NCBI GenBank assembly: GCA_002490315.1
Contig: DLKG01000015.1
Coordinates: 1-28,145, forward strand
Origin: Prevotella sp. UBA7594
GTDB lineage: Bacteria > Bacteroidota > Bacteroidia > Bacteroidales > Bacteroidaceae
Length of the DNA stretch: 28,145 nt
Direction: 5' to 3'
The translations under genes and the position numbers were made by a program. Below are positions 15,661 to 23,744 of the stretch, one piece after another. Under the pieces are notes generated by a model that worked only from the letters and a program-made list of their open reading frames with translations, did no database searches and had not been told where the DNA came from. How positions within the stretch are numbered: the stretch's first letter is position 1; every line of letters begins with the position of its first letter.

Positions 15661-16044
15661 CTATTTTTCGTACAAATGGAACATCCTTTCCATCATTTGC
15701 CATTTCTCGTCGCTTGTGGCTTCAGCAGAGCAGTTCTGGAAGTTAGCCACGTGCTTTTCCCATTCCGCCTGGCGGGGTAGGGTGGCGAGGCGTGCCATGG
15801 CAGAGTCCCAGTCGAAGTCAACTGGGGCGTCTACAATCATCACGAGGCGGTTGCCGAGAATGTAAATCTCCATTTCGAGTATGCCGACAGCCTTGATGCC
15901 CTCTCCGATTTCGTCCCAAAAGTGCTCCTTGTCGTGAGCCTCACGGTATTTGCGAATTAGTTCGCAGTCGTCCTTAAGTTCCATGGTCTGCACGAAACGC
16001 TTAGTTGGTTGTCCGTATTCTTTCGTTTTATATCCGTTAGTCAT
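15661..16044 (-). CDS. L-rhamnose/L-fucose mutarotase family protein (RhaM-like, DUF718)
   Basis: The 127-aa product interconverts alpha and beta anomers of a 6-deoxyhexose. The family signature is seen in KRFVQTMELKDD, KYREAHDKEHFWDEI (with the His expected in the active site), MEIYILGNRLVMIVD and a C-terminal aromatic-rich MERMFHLYEK. It is about 20 residues longer than E. coli RhaM. I chose the ATG at 16044 (MTNGYKTKEY). The longer frame from 16119 would start upstream of the TAACTTTG promoter element at 16100-16093, and its extra 25 residues look noncoding. Being 21 bp ahead of fkp, its likely role is to supply the fucose anomer that the kinase uses. That role is inferred from context; the family itself was named for rhamnose. 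Confidence 0.88.
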   Translation of the reverse strand: MTNGYKTKEYGQPTKRFVQTMELKDDCELIRKYREAHDKEHFWDEIGEGIKAVGILEMEIYILGNRLVMIVDAPVDFDWDSAMARLATLPRQAEWEKHVANFQNCSAEATSDEKWQMMERMFHLYEK

Positions 16045-16092
16045 AAACACTGAATTTATAGAAACAATAATATTCTTAACGTATGTTGATTG

Positions 16093-16100
16093 CAAAGTTA
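16093..16100 (-). promoter_or_regulatory. -7 promoter element of the mutarotase-fkp operon
   Basis: On the minus strand TAACTTTG (16100-16093) matches TAnnTTTG exactly. The -33 region about 20 bp upstream has no good TTTG, so regulation by an activator is possible. The leader to the ATG at 16044 would be about 40 nt. Confidence 0.6.
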
Positions 16101-16151
16101 CGGATTTTGTGGCATACACGAAGTAAGTTAACCAACTTTATGGTGATATTT

Positions 16152-16183
16152 TTTGAACATTTACTTATTTAGTTGTAACTTTG
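16152..16183 (+). promoter_or_regulatory. Promoter P1 of the PAP2 gene
   Basis: TTTG (16152-16155), a 20-bp spacer and TAACTTTG (16176-16183) match the Bacteroidetes consensus in sequence and spacing. Confidence 0.75.
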
Positions 16184-16204
16184 CAGACACAGATTGTAAC
16201 TTTG
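16173..16204 (+). promoter_or_regulatory. Promoter P2 of the PAP2 gene, created by a 21-bp tandem duplication
   Basis: TTGTAACTTTGCAGACACA occurs at 16173-16191 and again, identical, at 16194-16212. The second copy gives another TAACTTTG (16197-16204), and the TTG of the first copy (16173-16175) serves as its -33 element with a 21-bp spacer. Confidence 0.65.
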
Positions 16205-16254
16205 CAGACACAAACTTCAAGAACATAATAAAAAAATAGCAAAAGGACTTAGGT

Positions 16255-16848
16255 ATGATATATGACGTAATGCGGGCAATTCTCATCTGGCTCATGCGGA
16301 TTGACGACAGCATGCTGCTCTTCGTGAACGGCATTCACAATCCGTTCTTCGACGGTGTGATGTGGCTCATCAGTGCCCGCTGGACGTGGCTCCCGTTCTA
16401 TTTCTTCCTCGTTTGGCTGCTCTTCCGCTACACTACGCGGAAGCGTGCCCTGCTGTGCCTTCTTGCCATAGGGCTCCTTATCGCGGCGTCCGACCAGACT
16501 TGTGCCACGCTCATACGACCGGAATTTGAGCGTCTCCGTCCTGCCAATCTTGCCAACCCCATTTCTGCTTTCGTCCACACTGTCAACGGCTACCGTGGCG
16601 GCAGCTACGGCTTTCCGTCGTGTCATGCCGCTAACACGTTCGCTCTCGCCGCCTTCCTATCGCTACAGTTAAAGCGCAGATGGGTTTGTGTGATGATGTT
16701 CGTGTGGGCAATGGTGGTGAGCTATTCGCGTATGTACCTCGGTGTTCACTATCTTGGCGACATTCTCTGCGGGGCAGTTGTGGGTTCATTCTATGCCGTC
16801 GTCTTGCATTTTCTTTTGAAATACGCCTACAGAAGGTTTGATTTGTAG
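16255..16848 (+). CDS. PAP2-superfamily membrane phosphatase
   Basis: This 197-aa inner-membrane protein belongs to the lipid phosphatase superfamily, whose bacterial members act on undecaprenyl pyrophosphate, phosphatidylglycerol phosphate or lipid A phosphates. The three signature motifs are present: R-x6-RP (Arg88 to Arg95-Pro96), P-S-C-H (121-124, where most relatives have PSGH) and SR-x5-H (Ser158, Arg159, His165). Hydrophobic segments at about 44-59, 65-80, 125-138, 145-157 and 167-190 fit the usual bundle with the active site facing the periplasm. AAGGA at 16243-16247 is a modest ribosome site for the ATG at 16255; an alternative start is Met6. The exact substrate cannot be told from the sequence. 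Confidence 0.9.
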   Translation: MIYDVMRAILIWLMRIDDSMLLFVNGIHNPFFDGVMWLISARWTWLPFYFFLVWLLFRYTTRKRALLCLLAIGLLIAASDQTCATLIRPEFERLRPANLANPISAFVHTVNGYRGGSYGFPSCHAANTFALAAFLSLQLKRRWVCVMMFVWAMVVSYSRMYLGVHYLGDILCGAVVGSFYAVVLHFLLKYAYRRFDL

Positions 16849-16876
16849 GCACTTTTGCTTGCCCTTTATTTTTTTT
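16848..16876 (+). terminator. Weak terminator after the PAP2 gene
   Basis: GGCA (16848-16851) and TGCC (16860-16863) can form a short stem, followed within a few bases by eight T (16869-16876). The 4-bp stem is short, so this is tentative. Confidence 0.35.
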
Positions 16877-16966
16877 AGTATTATGCTTACGTGCATGACT
16901 TTTGCCGTTGTTTTAGAGCAAAAGTATTAAAATCTTACTACATTTTTTAAATTATTTATTATATCC

Positions 16967-16998
16967 TTTGGTAGATAGTCAAAATATTTATATATTTG
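16967..16998 (+). promoter_or_regulatory. Promoter of the SusC-to-MFS operon
   Basis: TTTG (16967-16970), a 20-bp spacer and TATATTTG (16991-16998) match the Bacteroidetes sigma consensus. The surrounding DNA is very AT-rich. The leader to the SusC ATG at 17056 is about 50 nt. Confidence 0.8.
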
Positions 16999-17055
16999 CC
17001 GAAAATTTGAAAATAAGACTTTGTTGACATTAACTATTTACTAATCTTATATAAT

Positions 17056-20000
17056 ATGGAGAATCCTAAATCAAAAGCTATTGTCCGCCAATGGATGAGG
17101 CGACCGGTTTTGACGGCCGGATTGATGCTCATGCCACTATGCGGTATGGCACAAAACGGTGCTGTCAGCGGTGTTGTCACCGACAGTGACGGTGCGGCTT
17201 TGCCAGGTGTTACAGTACAGGTGAAAGGTACGAAGAAGTCAGCCATCACCGACATCAATGGTCATTACACTATTGATGCTCCTGCCAATTCGGAACTTGT
17301 GTTCAGCTACATCGGCATGGACCCGCAAGACATCAAGCCGGGCAGCCGAAAGGTCATCAACGTCGTGTTGAAGGACAACGCCTCCAACCTCAACGAGGTG
17401 GTGGTTGTGGGCTACGGCGTGCAGAAGCGCGGAACGCTCACCAGCGCCGTGTCGGCAATCAGCGGCGACGACCTCCTGAAGTCGCCCGCCACAAACGTCT
17501 CGCAGGTGCTGGGCGGAAAGATTCCTGGCCTGTCTTCCGTGCAGGAGTCAGGAGAGCCGGGCGTTGACCAGGCTTCGTTGCGCATCCGTGGTTCAATCTA
17601 TGGCGTTTCCTACATCGTCGACGGTTTCCCCGTTGACAACATCAACGACATCGACCCAAATGACATCGAGAGCGTGTCAGTGCTCAAGGACGGTGCTTCG
17701 GCTGCCGTGTACGGCTTGAAAGGCTCTGGCGGCGTAATTATCATCACTACAAAGAAGGGTGTAGTCGGTAAGACGTCTATCACGTACGACGGCTCGTTCG
17801 GTGCGTCGATGAACGCCAACTTCCCGAAGTTCATGAACGGTCCGCAGTTTGCCTACTACTACAACATGGCGCAGATGATGGATCAGCTCGCAAGCGGAGC
17901 CATCACCGACCGCAGCCAGTATCAGCCTGCTTTCACGAAAGCTAATGTGGAGGCAATGACAAACGGCGACCCGACGGACGGTTGGGACAATGTGAACTAT
18001 ATAGATAAGGTGTTTGGCACGGGCTTCACGCAGAAGCACAGCGTCACAGCACAAGGCGGCACAGAGAAGCTACGCTACTTCGTTTCGCTTGGCTATCTCG
18101 GACAGAACGGTAATATCGACAATTTCACCTATCGCCGCTACAATCTGCGCTCAAACATCGAATCGGATTTTGCTAAGAATTTCCACTTCACTCTCGGTGT
18201 TTCAGGCAAGGTGTCAAACCGTCATACCCCCGGCTACGCATCTGGCGGCACCGACGGTGACTCTGGTCTCGGCGAGCAGGGATGGCTCTCCATCGCCCAT
18301 CAGGTGATAGGTATGCACCCGTATCTGCCGGAGAAGATGAACGGACTCTACACGGGCACGCTCCAAAACAATACGTCTCTACCTAACAGCCCTCTCGCAG
18401 CAATCTATGAGTCGGGCTACAAGAAGACGCACAGCGTTGACCTACAAACTAATTTCTCCCTTTCTTATGACGTGCCTTGGGTGAAGGGCTTGCAGCTCAA
18501 GGTGGCTGGCTCCTACGACTACGGCACATCCCACAACAAGAATCTCAATACTCCCTATTATCTGATGACGCGCAGCGGCAACACTGGCAGCACGTTCAAC
18601 CGGACAGGCGATCCGCGCGGCACGGAGAACGGCATCAACATGGGTGAAGGACAGTCCAACTATGAGCAGCTTGTCGGTCAGGCAAGCATCGGATACACAG
18701 GCTCGTTCGGACTCCACAACATCGATGTGCTTGCACTTGTTGAGGCTCGCGACTACAAGAGCGACTCACATTCGGCTTACGCCAAGAACCTCCCGTTCGC
18801 ACAGTTGCCTGAACTGAGCCAGGGCGTGGCTACAGACAATCCTATCAGTGGCGGCAGCGACCAAAGCCGTTCGGCTGGTTACGTCTTCCGCGTGAAGTAC
18901 GACTACGACAATAAATATCTCGCAGAATTCACCGGACGCTACGACGGCTCCTACAAGTTCTACGGAATGTCGGGTAGCCGCTGGGGCTTCTTCCCGTCTG
19001 GTTCTGTCGGATGGCGCATCTCTAAGGAGAATTTCATGAAGGACATCAAGTTCATCGACGACCTCAAGGTGCGCGCCTCCATCGGTTTGCTCGGCAACGA
19101 CGCCGTGAGCGCCTACTCGTTCCTCAGCCAGTATGCTGCGGGTGGCAACGTGCTCATCAATGGCGTGCTCAATCCGGCTTACTACACAAGCGTAATTGCC
19201 AACCAGGCTCTTACATGGGAGAAAACGCTGTCCTACAACGCCGGCGTTGACTTTACGGTGTTCGGCGGACTGCTCGGACTTGAGGTGGACGCTTTCTACA
19301 ACTACACTTACGACATCCTTACATACATGGGAGGCGACTATCCTCCATCAATGGGTGGCTACTATCAGACATGGGCAAATAATAACAAGGTTGACACTAA
19401 GGGTGTGGACATCCTCGTGAAGCACCGTAATCGCTTCAACCTCGGCGGCAAGCCGTTCACCTACAACGTGGGCGTCAATCTCACTTATGCCAAGACACGT
19501 TGGCTGAAGTACCCGGATAGTCCAAACATTCAGGAGTGGCGCAAGGTTACAGGCACGTCCTATGGCGCAACTATGGCATGGGTTGCCGACGGTCTCTACC
19601 GCTCTGAGGAGGAAATCACCAACTCGGCTTGGTATGGCTCGCGTCCTAACGTAGGTGACATCAAGTACCGTGACCTCAACGGTGACGGCAAGATTACAGA
19701 GGACGACAAGGCTCGCGTAGGACGCAACAACCGTCCTGAACTTACTTATGGTCTCAACCTCGACTGCCAATGGAATGGCTTCGACCTCAGCGCACAGTTC
19801 TCTGGCGGCGCTCTCTTCGACGTCTCACTCACCGGCACCTACTACAACGGCTACGACGACAACACTATTTGGACTCAGACTTTCAAGGAGGGCGCCAACT
19901 CTCCGCTCTATCTCGTGCAGAATGCCTACAGTATCGACAACCCTAACGGTACGTTCCCGCGCCTCACGCTCGGCAGCCCGGGCCATGGCGGCGACAACGG

Positions 20001-20250
20001 ATTGGCTTCCACCTTCTGGCTCCGCAACGGAAGATACCTGCGCCTGAAATCGCTTCAGCTGGGCTACACAATCCCGCAGAGCATCACGCGCCGCGTGAAT
20101 ATACAGAAGCTCAGAGTATTCTTCCAGGGTTCAAACCTCTTTACTATCAGCGGTCTGCCCGCAGGCATCGATCCGGAATCTCCGGGCGTGAACAACGGCT
20201 ACTATCCGCAGCAGAGAATGATCATGGGTGGTATTACATTAACATTCTAA
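17056..20250 (+). CDS. SusC/RagA-family TonB-dependent outer-membrane transporter
   Basis: This 1064-aa protein imports glycan fragments through the outer membrane using TonB energy and a SusD lid. It has a signal peptide ending near residue 33 (GMAQN), a carboxypeptidase-regulatory-like domain (about 35-107, GVTVQVKGTKKSAITDINGH), the TonB box region NEVVVVGYG (113-121), a plug domain to about 235 with LRIRGS and VYGLKGSGGVIIITTKKG, and a long beta-barrel ending in GGITLTF. The C-terminal Phe is the outer-membrane assembly signal. A Ca-loop-like DLNGDGKITEDD at about 872-883 is common in this family. It is the first gene of the operon, with SusD starting 12 bp after it. Substrate is not predictable from this sequence. 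Confidence 0.97.
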   Translation: MENPKSKAIVRQWMRRPVLTAGLMLMPLCGMAQNGAVSGVVTDSDGAALPGVTVQVKGTKKSAITDINGHYTIDAPANSELVFSYIGMDPQDIKPGSRKVINVVLKDNASNLNEVVVVGYGVQKRGTLTSAVSAISGDDLLKSPATNVSQVLGGKIPGLSSVQESGEPGVDQASLRIRGSIYGVSYIVDGFPVDNINDIDPNDIESVSVLKDGASAAVYGLKGSGGVIIITTKKGVVGKTSITYDGSFGASMNANFPKFMNGPQFAYYYNMAQMMDQLASGAITDRSQYQPAFTKANVEAMTNGDPTDGWDNVNYIDKVFGTGFTQKHSVTAQGGTEKLRYFVSLGYLGQNGNIDNFTYRRYNLRSNIESDFAKNFHFTLGVSGKVSNRHTPGYASGGTDGDSGLGEQGWLSIAHQVIGMHPYLPEKMNGLYTGTLQNNTSLPNSPLAAIYESGYKKTHSVDLQTNFSLSYDVPWVKGLQLKVAGSYDYGTSHNKNLNTPYYLMTRSGNTGSTFNRTGDPRGTENGINMGEGQSNYEQLVGQASIGYTGSFGLHNIDVLALVEARDYKSDSHSAYAKNLPFAQLPELSQGVATDNPISGGSDQSRSAGYVFRVKYDYDNKYLAEFTGRYDGSYKFYGMSGSRWGFFPSGSVGWRISKENFMKDIKFIDDLKVRASIGLLGNDAVSAYSFLSQYAAGGNVLINGVLNPAYYTSVIANQALTWEKTLSYNAGVDFTVFGGLLGLEVDAFYNYTYDILTYMGGDYPPSMGGYYQTWANNNKVDTKGVDILVKHRNRFNLGGKPFTYNVGVNLTYAKTRWLKYPDSPNIQEWRKVTGTSYGATMAWVADGLYRSEEEITNSAWYGSRPNVGDIKYRDLNGDGKITEDDKARVGRNNRPELTYGLNLDCQWNGFDLSAQFSGGALFDVSLTGTYYNGYDDNTIWTQTFKEGANSPLYLVQNAYSIDNPNGTFPRLTLGSPGHGGDNGLASTFWLRNGRYLRLKSLQLGYTIPQSITRRVNIQKLRVFFQGSNLFTISGLPAGIDPESPGVNNGYYPQQRMIMGGITLTF

Positions 20251-20262
20251 AAGCAATCTACT

Positions 20263-21927
20263 ATGAAATCATCAATATTAATGGGTATCTGCATGGCTGG
20301 AGCTACGCTTGCCATGACATCTTGCAACGATTTCCTCGACCTCACGCCGCGTGACAGCGTGTCCAACAAGATGATATGGAGCAACAGCGATGACGCGCAG
20401 TATGCAGTGAACTATCTTTACCATTTCCTTTATGACGACGACAACTCCAGCAACGGACAGAGCGTAGCTGGCATGACGGAGGCGCTGACCGACCAGATGA
20501 AGTACGGCTCCTACAACTACAATGCCATGTGCTTCATTCCGAGTGAGATGTCTTACGGCGGAACAACAATCACCGCCAACTACATCACGGCATATCTCGG
20601 TACATGGAGCGATGACTACACTCGCATCCGTCGCATCAACGAGAATCTCAGCAACCTGCATGAATTTGGAGGCTCGCTCTCCAATGCCACACGCCTTGAG
20701 GCTGAAATGCGCTTCATGCGCGCATTCATCTATTTCGACCTCATCAAGCGCTATAAGGACGTAATCCTTTACGATGCCAACCTAAATGACATCAAGAAGG
20801 ACAAGAATGTCAGCCCCGAGAGCGAGTGCTGGGACTTCGTGGAGAACGATCTGAACTTCGCTGCCGAGAACCTTCCCGCCAAGGCTGATGCCGAGGGACG
20901 CATTGACAAGGGTGCTGCCTACGCCTTCCTCACACGCGCTATGCTCTACGCTAAGCGCTACGACAAGGTTGTGGCTGCTTTCAACAAAGTAAAGGAACTC
21001 GGCTATGACCTTGAGGCCAACTATGCCGACTCTTATTCGAAGACTATTGCTGCCGGCAACAAGGAAGCTATTCTGCAATACACCTTCGACAACACGACTG
21101 GTCATTCCTTCGACACTTACTACACTCCGGGCGGCGACTTCAAACTTATCAGCAAGAACGGCGGTGGCTACGGCACACCGACACAGGAGATGGTGGAGTC
21201 CTACGAACTCAAGACCGGCGGCTATCCTGATTGGTCTGCATGGCACACGACAGAAGGCACTACTGCCACTCCGCCCTACGACCAGCTTGAACCGCGCTTC
21301 CAGGCCACCGTGCTCTACAATGGCGCAGAATGGAAAGGACGACACATCGAGTCTTATGTTGACGGTACGGACGGATGGTGCCAGTGGGGAGAGAAGTCTC
21401 CTGAGGGACGCTCCACTACGGGCTACTACCTCCGCAAGCTTGTTGATGAGAACCATGACCTCGCAACGGTCAGCGTGAGCACACAGCCACTTACCGTTAT
21501 CCGCTATGCTGAGGTGCTTCTCAACTATGCCGAGGCATGCTACTTCACAGGCGACGCGCAGAACGCTAACGCTGCTGTAAAGGCTATACGCACACGCGTC
21601 GGACTTCCTTCTTCCGACCAAACTGGCGACGAACTCTTCAAGACCATACGCCATGAGCGCAAGATTGAACTTGCATACGAGGGACAATGGTACTGGGATT
21701 TGCGTCGTTGGGGACTTGCCTCCAAGAGTTATGCTGAAGGTGGACTTTCCGGATACCAGCAGCACGGACTCAAGATTACGCTTGAGCCGAACGGCGATTT
21801 CAAATATGTATATGTGAGCGTTGACGACAAGGATCGCAGCTTCCCTGAGAAGCTCTATCGTCTGCCAATGCCGCAAGCCGAACTCGACAACAATGGAGCT
21901 GTAACACAGTATCCAGAGTGGAAGTAA
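20263..21927 (+). CDS. SusD/RagB-family surface glycan-binding lipoprotein
   Basis: This 554-aa outer-surface lipoprotein partners SusC as its lid and binds the glycan. The lipobox TSC puts the modified Cys at residue 21 (CNDFLDLTPRD). Typical family segments are EAEMRFMRAFIYFDLIKRY, the TPR-like helical parts such as AYAFLTRAMLYAKRYDK, VIRYAEVLLNYAEA, IRHERKIELAYEGQWYWDLRRWG and the C-terminal RLPMPQAELDNN. Length is usual for the family. It lies 12 bp after SusC and 34 bp before the next lipoprotein start. Confidence 0.97.
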   Translation: MKSSILMGICMAGATLAMTSCNDFLDLTPRDSVSNKMIWSNSDDAQYAVNYLYHFLYDDDNSSNGQSVAGMTEALTDQMKYGSYNYNAMCFIPSEMSYGGTTITANYITAYLGTWSDDYTRIRRINENLSNLHEFGGSLSNATRLEAEMRFMRAFIYFDLIKRYKDVILYDANLNDIKKDKNVSPESECWDFVENDLNFAAENLPAKADAEGRIDKGAAYAFLTRAMLYAKRYDKVVAAFNKVKELGYDLEANYADSYSKTIAAGNKEAILQYTFDNTTGHSFDTYYTPGGDFKLISKNGGGYGTPTQEMVESYELKTGGYPDWSAWHTTEGTTATPPYDQLEPRFQATVLYNGAEWKGRHIESYVDGTDGWCQWGEKSPEGRSTTGYYLRKLVDENHDLATVSVSTQPLTVIRYAEVLLNYAEACYFTGDAQNANAAVKAIRTRVGLPSSDQTGDELFKTIRHERKIELAYEGQWYWDLRRWGLASKSYAEGGLSGYQQHGLKITLEPNGDFKYVYVSVDDKDRSFPEKLYRLPMPQAELDNNGAVTQYPEWK

Positions 21928-21961
21928 TTCGCTTTAACAAAACTTTTAAATGAATCTATTT

Positions 21962-23650
21962 ATGAAAAAATACATTTTCATGCTGTTGGGCTTGCTGGCG
22001 TTGATGCAGTCGTGCCAGGACCCCGACTACGTGTCACCGACAGCTGACAGACAAGGCATAACAAGCCTTTCTGCTATTTTTACTTCTGGTCCTTACGTAG
22101 ACAAGGAGGCTGTAAAGCTTGTCATCGACGACCAGAATGCTGACCGTTTCGTCATACCTATGCCTTGGTTCTATCCCGAGGACAGCGAGAACCAGACTGA
22201 CGTTTATATGACGGCTATGCGAGTGCAGGCAGAGTTGGCTCCCAACTGCAAGATTGAGCCGGCACTCACCGTACTCGACCTTACAAAGGAGAACTACTTT
22301 ACATACACCGACGCGCAGGGAAACTCCCGCAAAATCTGCATTACGGGTGAGCGCGTGAAGTCGAACAAATGTTCTATTCTCGCTTTCTCGCTCAAGGATC
22401 CGGCTGTTTCAGGCGTAATCGACGAGCAGACGAAGACCATCTCGCTCATCAGTGCTGACAACCTTTCTTCTTGTCTGGCTGATGTAACGCTCTCTCCTCA
22501 TGCAACAATGTCGCCCGACCCGACTACAACTGCACTCAACTACAATGAGGAACAGCAGATTACGGTGACGGCTCATGACGGTAATACATCACAGGTATAC
22601 ACTGTGAAGAAGACCGTTCCTGAGAAGATTCCTTATGGCTTCAACACTATGAAGCAAATCTTCAATCTTGACGCCACTTCTCTTATGGAGATACCTTGGC
22701 AGTCGACCAACGCTCCTACCATGGGCGTCGTTGGAGGACAACTCGTTGTCTGCATGGGCGACGGCACTACACCACGCTACTTCAATCAGGAAACTGGTTC
22801 TAAGGGCGGCACAATCAACCTTGGAGCTGCCAAGGCTGGCTGTGTAACGAGCGACGAGGGTGGACACTTGCTTATCTGCAACAGCGTTGAGGCTGGCGGC
22901 GAGTGCAAGATCTACACCACAAACTCCGTGACCGAGGCTCCGCGTCTCTTTACTTCATTCACCGACCGTGCAGGCTTGCCAATGGGTGCGAAGATGAAGG
23001 TGGCTGGCGACATCGCAGGAGATGCAATCATCATCATTACAAATGATGGTATCTCCGGAGTGACTTCTTCAAGCAAGTTCACACGTATTGTTGTAAGAAA
23101 CGGACAGCCTCAGACTCCTGAGGTGGTTGACATCTCTGCTTCTGGTCTTGCATGGGGAGCTGCTCCCGTCAATTCTACGTCGGTTGTTCCGGCTTCCACT
23201 TCCGTTTCCGATGGCGTCTTCCTCTCTTATTATGATGCCAATGTGCTGAGCTATCTCAACGGCAACAACGAGATTGCTGCGCAGATGACCAACGGTGACG
23301 GCAACAGCTGGGGTCTCAACCAGAACTGCCTCGACTCAAAGAAGTTCAACAACTGCAACTATTTGGCTTTGCTCCTCGTTTCGCACTTCCCGCAGTGGGG
23401 TATTGGTCCGCGTCTCTATCTCTATGACACGACCAACAAGAGCACACTTGGCGGCACTGACGTGGCTGCATCTCCCGCACTTGCCTTCGCCAACGGCGCT
23501 ATCGACTACTTCCAGTCGGCAGACTCTAACACGGCTTCTGGTGACGTGCTCCTTGCTCCGTCCACAAATGGATACAAGCTCTACATCTACTATTACGACA
23601 ACAATAGCGGTGTGCTCGGCGCTTACTCTGCCGACTGCATACAGCAATAA
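21962..23650 (+). CDS. Surface lipoprotein with DUF5018-like N-terminal domain, in the SusE position
   Basis: I place the start at the second ATG (21962, MKKYIFMLLGLLALMQSC), which gives a proper lipoprotein signal with Cys18; the upstream ATG at 21950 adds four residues. The product has 562 aa. The N-terminal half (about 20-220) resembles DUF5018: it has two Ig-like segments with ITSLSAIFTSGPYVD and a second strand-rich part ending in QVYTVKKTVPEK. The C-terminal half (about 225-562) has repeats such as VVGGQLVVCMGDG, HLLICNSVEAGGE and LLLVSHFPQWG, suggesting a beta-propeller. Being third after SusC and SusD, it is probably an extra surface glycan-binding protein. I see no catalytic motif. 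The family name is from memory of the pattern and could be off. Confidence 0.72.
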   Translation: MKKYIFMLLGLLALMQSCQDPDYVSPTADRQGITSLSAIFTSGPYVDKEAVKLVIDDQNADRFVIPMPWFYPEDSENQTDVYMTAMRVQAELAPNCKIEPALTVLDLTKENYFTYTDAQGNSRKICITGERVKSNKCSILAFSLKDPAVSGVIDEQTKTISLISADNLSSCLADVTLSPHATMSPDPTTTALNYNEEQQITVTAHDGNTSQVYTVKKTVPEKIPYGFNTMKQIFNLDATSLMEIPWQSTNAPTMGVVGGQLVVCMGDGTTPRYFNQETGSKGGTINLGAAKAGCVTSDEGGHLLICNSVEAGGECKIYTTNSVTEAPRLFTSFTDRAGLPMGAKMKVAGDIAGDAIIIITNDGISGVTSSSKFTRIVVRNGQPQTPEVVDISASGLAWGAAPVNSTSVVPASTSVSDGVFLSYYDANVLSYLNGNNEIAAQMTNGDGNSWGLNQNCLDSKKFNNCNYLALLLVSHFPQWGIGPRLYLYDTTNKSTLGGTDVAASPALAFANGAIDYFQSADSNTASGDVLLAPSTNGYKLYIYYYDNNSGVLGAYSADCIQQ

Positions 23651-23671
23651 TAAAGTTTAAATTTTGTCAAT

Positions 23672-23711
23672 ACGGGGCTGTGCCGGGCACTAAAACTCGG
23701 TGCGGCCTCGT
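23672..23711 (+). other. Intra-operon RNA hairpin, 16 uninterrupted pairs with five G-U wobbles
   Basis: Bases 23672-23687 pair with 23711-23696 at every position around an 8-nt loop (CACTAAAA). Five pairs are G-U (675/708, 679/704, 681/702, 682/701 and 686/697 after the leading 23), which would be A-C mismatches on the opposite strand. The structure therefore belongs to plus-strand mRNA. It begins 22 nt after the stop codon of the DUF5018-like gene and ends 33 nt before the GHL10 start. The downstream U run is poor (TTCTT), so partial termination, RNA processing or 3'-end protection are all possible. Confidence 0.75.
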
Positions 23712-23744
23712 TCTTATAAAAACTAAAGCAATTTTTTAAAGCAA

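Noticed and set aside
20782..21876. 364-codon minus-strand open frame opposite SusD
   Set aside because: Antisense shadow of a confident gene, with no recognisable domain, promoter or ribosome site.
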